A stretch of 64,000 bases of DNA, taken from Laccaria trichodermophora. Lineage: Eukaryota; Basidiomycota; Agaricomycetes; Agaricales; Hydnangiaceae. The first letter of the stretch is position 1. Each line of letters opens with the position of its first letter. The stretch lies in NCBI GenBank assembly GCA_018417955.1, contig JACTVC010000008.1, forward strand, positions 1,240,001 to 1,304,000, read 5' to 3'. Below are positions 33,101-42,841 of this stretch, in pieces. The notes under the pieces were generated by a model. The model saw nothing but the letters and a program-made list of their open reading frames with translations. It was not told the DNA's origin and did not search any database. The position numbers and the translations under genes were made by a program.

Positions 33101-36100
33101 TGGACGAAGAATGGGTTCGGGAACGGACCTTCGAATTCGACGAAATGACCTTTAGGAATAAGGGTCACGAACAGGAAAGCCCATTAGAGTACATACAACG
33201 TCGGATCCGACACCATCACTTCCTGCATCCAGATGAAATTGATGGACCCACCGCGGTTGCTCGTATCCTCCGGCGCCAGCCTGTGGAATGGACCCACTAC
33301 CTAAACGAGACTCTCTGTCCCTCTATCTTAGCCACTCAATCCGTGGCTAAGAAAATGAACAATAGCCTAATGGCTTCCTGGCAGCAGGCTGAGCGTAATC
33401 GCAAGCCAGCGCCGTTCTATCGGAACCACCGTACGCGCGCTGCGCACGCTGCGGAGGTGGATCCGATTAATCACGTTGCGAGCTTAGAAGAGTGTTCCGG
33501 CGACGAGGACGATGAAGACAAAAACGTGAATTTCGTTAATAATTCGAACCGGAAAAGCAAGTCTAGACCTCCTCGTACTGGGGGGCCGAAGAACGCTACC
33601 AAGATAGATTTCCCTCATGGAGAGACGAGGAGCGGGGTAACCTTTGAACGAGACGACTCCAAGGTCAGTTCGAAAGAACCTCACGGGGATTGTTACATAT
33701 GCACGAGCCCCAAGCACTTCCATAGAGATTGTCCTCATTATGGGAAATGGAACGTCCTCCGGAACGCACATCAAATTCATGTAGATTGGGATCCTGAGGA
33801 GGAGCAGGAAGCGGACAGATTGTATCTAGTTATGTTGGCTGAAACTAAGACCACCCTTTCCGCTTACGAGAGTGAAGACATGCTCAGACAATTCGCCTTA
33901 GACATTCACCACTCCCAAGGAGGACGAAAGGAAGCACTCGCTGCTACCAAGCGCGAAGCACTCGCAGCAGATATGCGCGAAAAGACGCATCTGAGTAATA
34001 GGTTGCCCGATGCTAAACTCCATAAAGTATACCCAATGCATCGCAACGAGCGTAAGGCTAAGGGCAAATTAAAAGATGTTACACGGAAGCCAATGATACC
34101 TCAGCGAGTCTCCGTCAAAACTACCCCTCGAATCTATGAACCGGGGAAGGTTTTCCCCGCCGTCAAAGGACGATCTCTGCCCGAAGGAATGGGATCGTTA
34201 GGGACGAAGGCTCTGCATATGCGAGCCAAGATAGGCGATCTAGATTCGGACTGCATCAAAGCTCGATTAGATTCAGGAGCCGACATCACCCTCATCTCAG
34301 AAGAATTCTGGAAGTCTTTGACGAACTTCCCCCGTCTACGGGAAGGCATGAGAATGAAATTATACCATCTTACGGGAGGTGCCAAAGTCCTGGGGTATAT
34401 CAAGACTGAACTCTTCGTCGTAGCTCAAGACGAATCGATCGTTAGCTTTGAACTTGAGGCCTACGTCGTAAGGAACATGAATGTTCCCCTTCTGCTAGGA
34501 GAAGACTTCCAGACCACGTACGAATTGAGTGTTATTAGACACGCCACTGGTCTCTGTGAGGTCATGGTTGGGAAATCAGGGCGCGTGTTACCCGCTGCCT
34601 CCGCTCACAACGTTGACTTGGGATTCGAACTAAGAGCAGCGCATACTACTCAGTCTTTCGTTCGAAGGAAAGCCGTAGCTCGCGCTAAACCAAAAAGCAA
34701 CGCGAAGAAATTAACGGAAGTAACTGCTTCCGAGGATACGCTCATCCAACCTTACCATGTCCGTAACATTGCTGTAGACGCTGCTTTCGAAGGGCGTGAG
34801 GATTGGATAGTGGAAAAGATCATCATTGGAACTGATGATCAAAACATTATGGCAGCTCCCACCACTTGGATAACTGCTTCCTGTCCCTATCTACCCATTG
34901 CCAATACCAGCCCACATCCTCGCTATGTTAGAGCTGGGGAAGTAGTGGGATATCTGATTGATCCGGAGCTTTCGCTAGATAAACCCAAGGACTACGAACA
35001 CCTCTCTAGGATGGCTGCTTCTACGGAAGCGCTGAAGAAGACTATAATGGGAACCTTGAAGGCTCAAGACTTAGCGACCGCAGAGAATTCCTCTGCAGAT
35101 ACCCCCGGTCATGACGACCGTTTTGAGAATGACAATTCGTGGGGACCCAAAACCACCGCCGTACCCGAAGATCCCTTAGAAGGAGACGTGGCGCAATTAG
35201 TCAATCTCGGTCCCGACATTCCGGAAGAGTATCAGGAACGATTGTCCGAAGTTTTGCGCAGAAATGCAGCAGCCTTCGGTGTAGATGGGCGACTAGGGCA
35301 TGTGGAAGCGCGAGTCCGAATCCCGCTGCAGCCAGATACCCTACCAATTTCGGAACCCATGTACGGTACCTCTCCGGCGAAGAGAGAAGTTATAGACCAA
35401 CAAATGAAAACCTGGTTCGAAGCGGGGGTCATCGAGCCATCAGTCAGTCCATGGGGCTTCCCTGCCCTCGTAGTCTACCGAAACGGTAAACCACGACTAG
35501 TGATCGATTATCGTAAGCTCAACGCTAAAACGATACCGGATGAATTCCCAATTCCCCGCCAATCGGAAATCATACAAGCCCTGTCTGGAGCTCAAGTTTT
35601 ATCATCCTTCGATGCCCTCGCTGGATTCACACAATTAGAGATGGCCGACGACGATAAGGAGAAGACGGCTTTCCGTTGCCACTTAGGACTATGGCAATTC
35701 AGGAGGATGCCTTTTGGTCTGAGGAATGGGCCATCTATCTTCCAAAGGATCATGCAAAGCGTGTTGGCCCCGTTCCTATGGCTTTTTGCTCTTGTCTATA
35801 TCGATGACATAGTGATATACTCAAAAAATTGGGAAGATCATCTCGTCCATTTAGATCGTGTCCTTGGAGCTATAGCCGCCTCCGGAATCACCTTATCCCC
35901 AGCGAAATGTTTCGTTGGCTACTCCTCTATACTTCTATTAGGACAGAAAGTCTCCCGATTAGGATTATCTACCCACAAAGAGAAGGTTCAAGCAATAATG
36001 GAACTCGCTAGACCAACTTCAGTATCAGACCTTCAGAAATTTTTAGGAATGGTCGTCTACTTTTCTACCTATATCCCTTTCTATTCCATGATCGCAGCGC

Positions 36101-38700
36101 CGTTATTTGACCTCCTTAAAAAGGGAGTTAAATGGCATTGGCGCGCGGAACAAGAGACCGCTTACGAACAAGCCAAGGAAGCTCTAGCGAACGCGCCGGT
36201 ACTAGGGCATCCTATAACGAATAAAGCCTATAGACTTTATACGGATGCCTCGGACACAGCCCTAGGCGCCAGTCTGCAACAAGTACAGACTATCGCGGTA
36301 AAGGATTTGAAAGGAACTCCCTGTTACGCTAGGCTCGAAGCTGCCTGGGAGGCTGGAAAGGAAGTACCTCAACTAATAACGAGACTACATAAAGAAACGC
36401 ATGAAGTCGAACATCCAGACAAGTGGGGGGCCACATTGGATGAAACAGTCGTCCATGTGGAGAGAGTTATCGCCTATTGGAGCAGAACCTTTAAATCTGC
36501 TGAACGGAATTATAGCGCTACTGAACGGGAAGCGCTCGCTGCCAAGGAAGCGCTTGTCAAGTTTCAACCTTTCATTGAAGGGGAAGAAATTACCTTGATC
36601 ACCGATCACGCAGCCTTAGTATGGGCGCGAGTTTACGAGAATGCCAATCGTCGTCTAGCTGCCTGGGGGGCGGTGTTCGCTGCCTACCCTGGGCTCAAAA
36701 TAGTGCATCGAGCCGGCCGAATACATTCTAACGTCGATCCCTTATCCCGTTTGATACGAATCCCACCGCACGATTCTCCGCTTAGCGACGACATCACGCC
36801 TATAGAACAAGACCCTGTCAAACGCAATATCGCTCAAAAAGCCGAAGACAGGATATTCCGAGCGGCTGCTCCGAAAGCAGCGTTCAGTGTTATGCGGTGG
36901 GAAGACGTAATTGACAAATACGCGTCTGCGGTCCGAACGAGACGACAAACCGCTGCCGAAGAAAGGCGCGAAACTATCACTGAGCCGATCAGTGATGATC
37001 GAAATGGATCTAACACTGTGATAGACGATAAGACCTCACCTGTTGATTCCGACGAGCAAGGTGAAGCCTTGCCCTTCCTCAAATCCGACCATTGGACCTA
37101 CCCAGCGGGAACTAAGCCCTCAGAATTGCCGCCAGACGAAGAATGGACGAGTCGAACGCAGTTGCTCATAGCAGTAGACCCAATCGTTTGCAAGGAATTC
37201 GCGGAAGGTTACGAAAGGGACAAATTCTTCGCCCCCCGTTATATCCAAAAACAACCGAACGAACGAACGATAATCTCTGCTAGTCACTTTCAGAGAGGTC
37301 GAGACGGTCTACTTTACTTTATTGATGCAGGTTGGAGAACACGACTATGTGTACCTAGTGCGAAGATCAATTACGTATTAAGATGGATACATGAATCCCC
37401 CTACGAGAGTGCCCACGCTGGACCCCGCCGCTTCCTAGCGCGACTTCAAGAACTGTTCTACTGGCCGACCATGAGCAAGGATGCCGAAATCTATGCTTCT
37501 TCATGCGACGTTTGCCAGAAAATCAAAACGGATCACCGTGCCAAGATGGGCGCGCTAAGGCCCGCGCATATTCCATCAAGGCCCTTTTCTACTGTTACTA
37601 TGGACATGATTACCGGGCTCCCTCCATCCGGAGAACAGAAGTACTCCGCTATACTAGTAATAGTGGACAAGCTCACCAAATTCGCCATTATAATCCCCAC
37701 TCATACCACCTTGACTCAGGAAGGATTCGCCAAACTCTTTGTGGAAAGAGTAGTTAACGTCTATGGACTGCCTGAAGTTATAATATCAGACAGAGACAGG
37801 CGATGGGCTACTATATTCTGGAGATCGGTAGTCTCTAACTACGGGAGCGTCATGGCGCTATCTTCGGCGCATCACCCCCAAACCGACGGACAGACCGAGA
37901 TCCTCAATGCCACTATCGAACAAATGCTTCGCGCTTACGTCTCCACGGACAAGGAGAACTGGTCGAATTGGCTTAGTGTTCTAGCCTATTCCTACAACAG
38001 CAGCGTGCATTCGTCTTCGAAATACTCCCCTAACTTCTTACTTATGGGATACAACCCAAGAACGTCTGTGAGCGCGATAGTGCCTGAAATAGACCCTGCT
38101 CGCCGCCCCTTCCTGCCTAGTCAAACAGCGGAAGACTTCGTCGAAGCCCTAGAAATACACCGTAACTGCGCCAAGGACGCTATCGCTTTAGCCCAAGATC
38201 GACAAGCGAAAGCGTACGACAAGAAAAGACGTCCTGTTCAGGAGTTGAAAGTGGGAGACTACGCCTTGGTGAATCCCCACTCTCTCGAATTAGTAGATGT
38301 CGAAGGTACTGGGAAGAAGCTCATTCAAAGGATGATAGGACCCTTCGAAGTCATTGAAAAAATCAACCCCATGGTATATCGCTTACGACTACCGGATACT
38401 TACTCGATGCATCCAGTATTCAATTTGGATCATCTAAAGAAATACGTAATTTCACCTGAACGATTTGGGGAACGATCCGAATTACCCTCGACGCGAGATC
38501 TTCGAGCGTCAGAAGAATATGAGGTCGAAGCGATTCTAGGGCATCGTTCGGTTGGCAAAAGGAAGGCCAACCGCAGAATGTTTTTAGTCCGTTGGAAAGG
38601 TTACGGGCCTGCGGACGACTCTTGGGTATCGGAATACGACTTACGAAACTCCCCCCTGCTCAAGAGGAATTATCTCGATTCTAAGGGCCTGACTATTTGA
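29947..38700 (+). CDS. Gag-Pol-chromodomain polyprotein, up to 2,917 aa
   Basis: One uninterrupted frame, so no frameshift separates gag and pol. Order (residues from ATG 29947): disordered Ser/Thr/Ala-rich N-terminal ~900 residues with a helical part around 480-720; a ~20-Gly run near 926-946; Gag-like domain about 965-1160 (LPEWNGAGDTAIDYL…); CCHC zinc knuckle starting C1249; aspartic protease DSGAD at 1442-1446; reverse transcriptase with YIDD at 1951-1954; RNase H with TDAS from 2099 and a TDHAALV motif; H2C2 zinc finger; integrase core D2553, D2615, E2651 (D-x61-D-x35-E); GPF-type linker; chromodomain about 2857-2910 (VRWKGYGPADDSWV). The first 80 codons lie in the LTR, so translation may instead start at Met189 (30511) or after splicing. 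It is much longer than the usual 1,300-1,600 aa because of the N-terminal extension. Confidence 0.95.
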   Translation: MWSESFLSYTARQPCASPPGYQSPALGDSVPRPGSLDHGGTATTRVTAPRALSHVPRIFSATLTRLRLRQEDKNDNSVSQWWGHRGLHQNEVRECRGTEKPQLVSPHDTICQLTIVPSLPTTPTVYENTTDDEATPETSSLSLARLLAASESPQSEDSNIRTPSSLTLATSSSNPPLARSLAAFKVHGMTRKSTTLPSTSSYARCLCAKTLPVRDPETDGSLTLATLMIAIPGNSLPYQRPDHQRPPLKPGGCQQVVSFTPSMSSATPSGGDDNLRSKTRNTNNSASRELVTPLTTRKKGKGVSMTEETDPEARSPTNNITMPITGPILTGPHPSDKVPTTTANTIPAASQSARRMSSANRSSSAQLAANKSANTQPAAPRSANNSNKTTQKPSTPGVNPPALFNQQTHGVSSDSALALRDELLNIQNVKRKDAVDDEALTSTSSHTEGREARYAASTEREEPEYKTIFWDIDGARNLPIWAEPISKSSERMFGPFDPSADEDVLVPLGAIDGKIPGRTKLESDRLRCAIELVYNTPRDCRWENLGTAVRKFAEYEVSKDDLVKHTGQSVTYGIERALLLEASQVVVTVDQVLQVLADFFRKRDRERFVLDQQFAFLRLLASHHSRTEVLTTYRILQHRTTVASKHLVLQINALTKMYRSNSDHMSISSYESTRPSIRSMFGSESARKEVGKLLARPEYFSKMPQDLTEIAAYLRDRAYRDRPVPREFSIHRTRNTLPPVGNESVTSSESTTHTTGPESARNPAASEGQSVRFATEPPVPGSISVLLSKKHPVTRLPGLGTIGASAVGTSSVKTTTTNNGPATVVSSVNDNNLRAPAAFTSRIPSPKAWTSYTFRQRGNPLGTQPPSGVNVNDVDRQGTPVGCNNGSPPGGSPPPSDDNDQGRRPNPGPNGPNPPASWYVPPRDNGGGGGGGGGGGGGGGGGGGGGGNNNNSSPQDPPPWWRTPEEWQINHKLSSNALPEWNGAGDTAIDYLSSMGFLAGLGSKMKEGIAQIAPFKWTSYAKSWWETLPAPDRDYFTINWDNMMIGIQSHFLDEEWVRERTFEFDEMTFRNKGHEQESPLEYIQRRIRHHHFLHPDEIDGPTAVARILRRQPVEWTHYLNETLCPSILATQSVAKKMNNSLMASWQQAERNRKPAPFYRNHRTRAAHAAEVDPINHVASLEECSGDEDDEDKNVNFVNNSNRKSKSRPPRTGGPKNATKIDFPHGETRSGVTFERDDSKVSSKEPHGDCYICTSPKHFHRDCPHYGKWNVLRNAHQIHVDWDPEEEQEADRLYLVMLAETKTTLSAYESEDMLRQFALDIHHSQGGRKEALAATKREALAADMREKTHLSNRLPDAKLHKVYPMHRNERKAKGKLKDVTRKPMIPQRVSVKTTPRIYEPGKVFPAVKGRSLPEGMGSLGTKALHMRAKIGDLDSDCIKARLDSGADITLISEEFWKSLTNFPRLREGMRMKLYHLTGGAKVLGYIKTELFVVAQDESIVSFELEAYVVRNMNVPLLLGEDFQTTYELSVIRHATGLCEVMVGKSGRVLPAASAHNVDLGFELRAAHTTQSFVRRKAVARAKPKSNAKKLTEVTASEDTLIQPYHVRNIAVDAAFEGREDWIVEKIIIGTDDQNIMAAPTTWITASCPYLPIANTSPHPRYVRAGEVVGYLIDPELSLDKPKDYEHLSRMAASTEALKKTIMGTLKAQDLATAENSSADTPGHDDRFENDNSWGPKTTAVPEDPLEGDVAQLVNLGPDIPEEYQERLSEVLRRNAAAFGVDGRLGHVEARVRIPLQPDTLPISEPMYGTSPAKREVIDQQMKTWFEAGVIEPSVSPWGFPALVVYRNGKPRLVIDYRKLNAKTIPDEFPIPRQSEIIQALSGAQVLSSFDALAGFTQLEMADDDKEKTAFRCHLGLWQFRRMPFGLRNGPSIFQRIMQSVLAPFLWLFALVYIDDIVIYSKNWEDHLVHLDRVLGAIAASGITLSPAKCFVGYSSILLLGQKVSRLGLSTHKEKVQAIMELARPTSVSDLQKFLGMVVYFSTYIPFYSMIAAPLFDLLKKGVKWHWRAEQETAYEQAKEALANAPVLGHPITNKAYRLYTDASDTALGASLQQVQTIAVKDLKGTPCYARLEAAWEAGKEVPQLITRLHKETHEVEHPDKWGATLDETVVHVERVIAYWSRTFKSAERNYSATEREALAAKEALVKFQPFIEGEEITLITDHAALVWARVYENANRRLAAWGAVFAAYPGLKIVHRAGRIHSNVDPLSRLIRIPPHDSPLSDDITPIEQDPVKRNIAQKAEDRIFRAAAPKAAFSVMRWEDVIDKYASAVRTRRQTAAEERRETITEPISDDRNGSNTVIDDKTSPVDSDEQGEALPFLKSDHWTYPAGTKPSELPPDEEWTSRTQLLIAVDPIVCKEFAEGYERDKFFAPRYIQKQPNERTIISASHFQRGRDGLLYFIDAGWRTRLCVPSAKINYVLRWIHESPYESAHAGPRRFLARLQELFYWPTMSKDAEIYASSCDVCQKIKTDHRAKMGALRPAHIPSRPFSTVTMDMITGLPPSGEQKYSAILVIVDKLTKFAIIIPTHTTLTQEGFAKLFVERVVNVYGLPEVIISDRDRRWATIFWRSVVSNYGSVMALSSAHHPQTDGQTEILNATIEQMLRAYVSTDKENWSNWLSVLAYSYNSSVHSSSKYSPNFLLMGYNPRTSVSAIVPEIDPARRPFLPSQTAEDFVEALEIHRNCAKDAIALAQDRQAKAYDKKRRPVQELKVGDYALVNPHSLELVDVEGTGKKLIQRMIGPFEVIEKINPMVYRLRLPDTYSMHPVFNLDHLKKYVISPERFGERSELPSTRDLRASEEYEVEAILGHRSVGKRKANRRMFLVRWKGYGPADDSWVSEYDLRNSPLLKRNYLDSKGLTI
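30187..30205 (+). promoter_or_regulatory. Candidate primer binding site
   Basis: One base after the LTR the sequence reads TGGTGGGGGCACC. TGG complements the universal CCA tRNA end and the next bases would pair with an acceptor stem. It does not match the initiator-Met primer site commonly used by Ty3/gypsy elements, and I cannot name the tRNA. Confidence 0.5.
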
Positions 38701-38913
38701 CTCCGCTCAGACAGCGCTTTCAATATTACTATCTCCCGAACCCTAAACTCTGGTTAGGGTACATTAATAATCTTGTACAGTCTGATCAAAACTTTGGAAC
38801 TCCGAATTCTGCTTAGTATATCGTGTTTGAACTCTCTTTCCTTAAACTCCTTCAGAGCTCTCGTCAAAAGTGTCCCGCTGCTCTCGAGCGCGATTACACT
38901 CGAGCCGCGTGAT
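38701..38913 (+). other. pol-ORF2 spacer
   Basis: 213 bp between the polyprotein stop and the likely ORF2 start. It holds a direct repeat TCGAGCCGCG whose second copy lies inside ORF2, and leads into the hairpin. A promoter or a splice acceptor for a subgenomic RNA would have to be here; AT-rich CCTAAACTCTGGTTAGGGTACATTAATAATC contains the inverted pair CCTAA/TTAGG. Confidence 0.4.
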
Positions 38914-38936
38914 ATGGCTGGGCGACCCAGCCATAT
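38912..38936. promoter_or_regulatory. Perfect 11-bp hairpin over the ORF2 start codon
   Basis: ATATGGCTGGG, loop CGA, CCCAGCCATAT: an 11-bp perfect stem with a 3-nt loop. The presumed ORF2 ATG (38914-38916) is inside the left arm. TCGAGCCGCG flanks the hairpin as a direct repeat on both sides. Such a stem would mask the start codon in RNA. Confidence 0.75.
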
Positions 38937-41900
38937 TCGAGCCGCGGACGGCAACGATACGAGGCGGTATTTGCCTCGACGAAACCCCAGCTTCGCGGGT
39001 TACGAGCAAATCCCTCATCTCCCTCCTCCTCCTACGTTCTTCTTACCACCCTCTATACATAATCGATATGTTTCCACCCAAGGATGACTCTGGAAAATAT
39101 CATCACCTAATTCCTTCCAGAATCCCTTCTGCCCTGGTTCCCGACCGACGAATTTGAACCTCAGAGTCAACCACTTCGAGGAACAGCATCGTCGCTATGA
39201 CGGCCATATGGGGCCCTTTGACCCTACCAGGAATACTCAACTCTGGTTCCCCGGGAAGGAGTGGAGGGCTCTCATCCTGACGCCCGCTGCGGTATCCCCG
39301 CGCGATAGTCCGGAATACGAATTCGTGACGAATTGTTGGAAAAGCGACGCGGCTCCCGCCACGGATACCGGACAGATTCATCCTTCCTACGTCGACAGAC
39401 TCATTCGTCTGAATCAAGAAGTTGAAAGGAGGTTGGAGGTACTTCACAAGGAATACGTAGATCATCACTTCCTTGAGCCGTCACACCGAGCGCTATGGAG
39501 TTCCGCCATACGTCCTCTCAACCCTACCTCGGAGAACCTGAACTCTTTGAAACAAATCAAACGGTTCCCGCTAGCAGTTGACTGGGTCACCGAGGCTCAA
39601 CGAGGCCTGAAAGACAAACGCGCCTTCGTGGATTATGTCTCCCGGCTACAAGCTACTCCCTTCTGGATGCCCGATCCCAACGCCGTATCCAGAATGGCGG
39701 ACGATCGATATCTGGGCGTCTGGCTAAACGGAATAGAGGAGCGACAAGCGCGGTGGTATTTGAAAGAAGGCATCCCCTGCTTCATAGTAAAGGAAATCAC
39801 GTCCTCAGAGCGCGCCCAGCTCGCAGCTCCTGAGACTATGATAGACTTCGCCGCCGGTTCCAACGCGGCGTCACTACATTGGGGCGTTAACGAATACGAT
39901 TCGCTTGCCTTGTCTCGAGGAGACTTATCACTACGCGAAACCTCCTCCTTCCATGATCCGGGATGGATGTGGTCAGAATCCCCTGTTCAGAAGGACAAAT
40001 TCCCTGCCAAAGAGCCTCCTTGGACGCAAGTCGCGAGTTGGGCATGGTCTGAACCACAAATTCCGAAGGGTAAATCTCCTACCAAGGTACTGCCGAAACC
40101 ACAAAACGTCGACTATGGACCTCCTCCTCCCGAAACCATAATCATTGCGAAAGACCGTGTTCCCTGGATTAAGCCACCACCAGTCAAGAAAGCCGCTCCT
40201 AGCCGTCCTGGAGCACCTCCCCATGAACGGAAAAAGTGGATCAAATGGGTGGAGAATCACCAGCCCGAAGGATCCTTCCGCGAAGTGGGCGCCAAGTTTG
40301 TTCCCGACCACCGCACTCACTCCATGTACGATCGCGACAAACATCGTCACCTCTTCTTTCTTCATCCACCTAGAGCTCCTGAAGGTTGTGTATCAAACCC
40401 AGATGTTTTTGGCATGCCCTGTCCGAAAGGAATCTATAAAGACATGAACAAGAATCGACGTCCCCAACCCTACTGGATCTACAAGACTCAGGAGCCACAA
40501 TCGACAGACGTAGGCAAGGTAGCTCCCGTTCCCCGACCAGAGGATCTTCCCCGCCTGAACGGAACCCCGCCTGCCCCGCCTGATGACGACAGCGACAGTG
40601 ATGACGACTATTACCCCGATTTGGACTACTTACGCCAGTCAGTCCAGAGTAGTGTAATAACATCAAATGTTTCCTCCAAGAGCGCGACTGCTATGCCCGC
40701 CGCTCAGGATGTCAGAACAAGGTCGTCACTACCAACCCCAGCCGTCGAGTTAAATTCTGTTACTCCATCAGTCGAGTCGGAGCCCGCTGCCTTAGGCGCG
40801 ACCATAGAGCCGGGAGTCGGTTCATCTGTATCCACCCAAATCCCTCCTTCCTTGCCTGTCTCAACGTTGAATCGCAGACGAAACGAGGACGAAGTCTCGT
40901 TAGGGGATGAAGATTCTGTTCATGAGGCCATGGGCCCTCAAATCCCTCCCCTCACCTTTACAGTGGATTCGGAGATAGAGGTGGGAGAAGCTCCCCCCAC
41001 GGACCCCCTTGAATTTGCTTCTTCATTCCTGATGTTATACGGCTTACCCGCCTCGGAAGAATTCTCGACTATTCGAAACCTGATAGCCTCAATCGCTGCT
41101 CATCTTCAATTAACTGTCAGGCAAGTTTTCAGAGTTTGTTCAGATCGCAATCAGAATTTTTGGTTCGAGATGGAATCGGTGGATCAAGCGCGACAAATGA
41201 GATCCTACATGCATCACAGAAGAGAAAACGGCAGAGAATTGCTAGTAGCCTACGCGGATTACGGAGATTACGTCGGAGCCCTCGCTCGTTCTTCCCACAG
41301 ATGGCCAGATTCCACGACGATCGTCGAGGATCAGAGACCCTCCCCAGCTCCAAACCCCACGGCCAGCTCGTCCTCCCGAAGTAGGGATGTCAGAGAACGT
41401 CGTAAGTCTCGGGACGTTCGACAGCGATCTCCCTCAACGGATCGCTACCGTGCAAGCAGGAGACTCTCACCTCTCCCTCGACGACGATCACCCGCGCGAT
41501 CTGAGTACCTTAGAAGACGTTACCAACGGTCTCCCTCCCCGCGCTATCGGGAACGTGCCTCTTACCGTCGATCTCGATCTCCAGAACCACGTCTGCCCCA
41601 GCCCCCGCGTAATGCAATTCCGATGGGTTCCCAGGAAAATCGGTCTAGTTTCAACTCTGTGGCTGCTCCAAACGTAGAAACAGGCGCAATGATGCAGATT
41701 CCTCCGTTACCCGTATTGCCTAGCGGACCAGCCTTCGCAGGATTACCACGCAACGCCCCGCTGCCCTTTGGCGCGAACGTTGCCTTCATGTGGTCGCCCT
41801 CAGGCAACACCTTTAGTCCCGTTCTTCTACAAGGGAACACGACCATAATTCCCTTCCCTATGCCATCGTCCGAAGCAACCCCTAGCGCTCTGTTACCGTG

Positions 41901-42426
41901 GCCAGTGGCTGCGGCGTTGCCTTCAACGACCGCGCCGTCTTCCCTCGCTCCTACACGACCTACAGAGTCATTAGCCTCCAGAATCTCGTCCACAAGACAA
42001 ACGCCATCCGGGTCCCCACCCCCCACCCCCATGCAACCAACCCTCATGTCTCGAATGACGGAACGTCTGTCCGCCAGGTTGAGTGACGCAGTGTCCTCCG
42101 ACCTAGCTACCAGGCTCTCGGATCCCACCCAGGGGTCTCTTGTCGATCGAATGTCGGAAGTCACGCCTATGGGAGGCTCTGCCCCATGGAACGGCCTTGC
42201 GTCCTGGGGAGGCGCGGTACAGCCTGCAACGGCCCCCTTAGTCACTCCAGAAGACCTGCATCCTGCGCAGGATTCTATGGACGAGGATCCTGTCGATCTC
42301 GAGGACGATAGGGAACCAGACTATAAAAGGACGAAGAGAGGACGTCGGAGTGGGCAGAAAATCCAAGGGTATAGGAAACGAGACGAGGAACGCGAGGAAC
42401 GGAAGAGACGTCGTCGGCGACGCTGA
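38914..42426 (+). CDS. Second retrotransposon ORF: SR-like putative RNA-binding protein, about 1,130 aa
   Basis: The long frame 39088-42426 has no early ATG. A plausible gene model starts MAGRPSHIRAADGND at 38914 and removes a 51-bp intron (39070-39120, acceptor CACCTAATTCCTTCCAG), which keeps one frame. N-terminal ~250 residues form an ordered block with DWVTEAQRGLKDKRAF and GVWLNGIEERQARWYLKEGIPCF. Pro-rich linkers follow. Near codons 620-713 (from 39154) lies an RRM-like segment (FLMLYGLPASEEFSTIRNLI … FWFEMESVDQARQM). Codons ~741-813 are rich in Arg-Ser dipeptides, and the C-terminus is very basic (KRTKRGRR … KRRRRRR), a likely nuclear signal. No signal peptide or membrane segment, so not envelope-like. 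Similar N-terminal blocks occur, to my memory, in multicopy agaricomycete proteins. Role inferred: RNA binding, RNA export, splicing or nuclear entry of the element. Confidence 0.75.
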
Positions 42427-42457
42427 AGGGGCTTACCACTGTGGACAATGCTCCAAT

Positions 42458-42472
42458 CTCACGGGGGGGCTT
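42458..42472 (+). promoter_or_regulatory. Candidate polypurine tract
   Basis: ATCTCACGGGGGGGC stops just before the 3' LTR. The run of seven G is the only strong purine stretch adjacent to the LTR and would prime plus-strand synthesis. Confidence 0.5.
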
Positions 42473-42836
42473 TGTGATACCGTAGTACTACCTATCTTGC
42501 GTGACATAGAATCATTGTATTTACCATTGTTTGTCTTCTTGTTATATTGTGCCGAGGCAGACTAATATACTCACTTGCAACTTTCACATAAACTTATATG
42601 TGGAGCGAGTCATTCCTATCGTATACGGCTAGGCAGCCTTGTGCCTCCCCTCCGGGATACCAGAGCCCCGCGCTGGGTGACAGCGTCCCTCGTCCGGGGT
42701 CACTGGATCACGGCGGTACGGCCACGACACGTGTGACCGCCCCACGTGCACTCTCACATGTTCCCCGCATCTTCTCCGCTACCCTCACTCGCTTGCGCCT
42801 TCGTCGAGAGGACAAGAACGACAACTCGGTTTCACA
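42473..42836 (+). repeat. 3' LTR (364 bp)
   Basis: Same ends and length as the 5' LTR with one substitution (TCGAGAGG here, TCAAGAGG there). Followed by GACAG, the second copy of the target duplication. Confidence 0.97.
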
Positions 42837-42841
42837 GACAG

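Larger units (their letters stand above)
29822..42836 (+). mobile_element. Full-length chromovirus-type Ty3/gypsy LTR retrotransposon with an extra ORF, 13,015 bp
   Basis: Identical-length 364-bp LTRs (29822-30185 and 42473-42836) begin TGTGATACC and end TTTCACA, and differ at one position (A/G near 30154/42805). The 5-bp target duplication GACAG lies at 29817-29821 and 42837-42841. Inside are a tRNA-primer-site candidate, a single gag-pro-pol-chromodomain frame, a second long ORF, and a G-run (GGGGGGG) just before the 3' LTR as polypurine tract. Gene order protease-RT-RNaseH-integrase-chromodomain makes it a Ty3/gypsy chromovirus. All coding parts look intact, so the insertion is recent and possibly still mobile. 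It sits in an exon of CRN gene 2. Confidence 0.97.

Noticed and set aside
38914..42426. Envelope gene interpretation of the second retrotransposon ORF
   Set aside because: No signal peptide, no membrane helix, no glycoprotein-like cysteines; basic and RS-rich instead.
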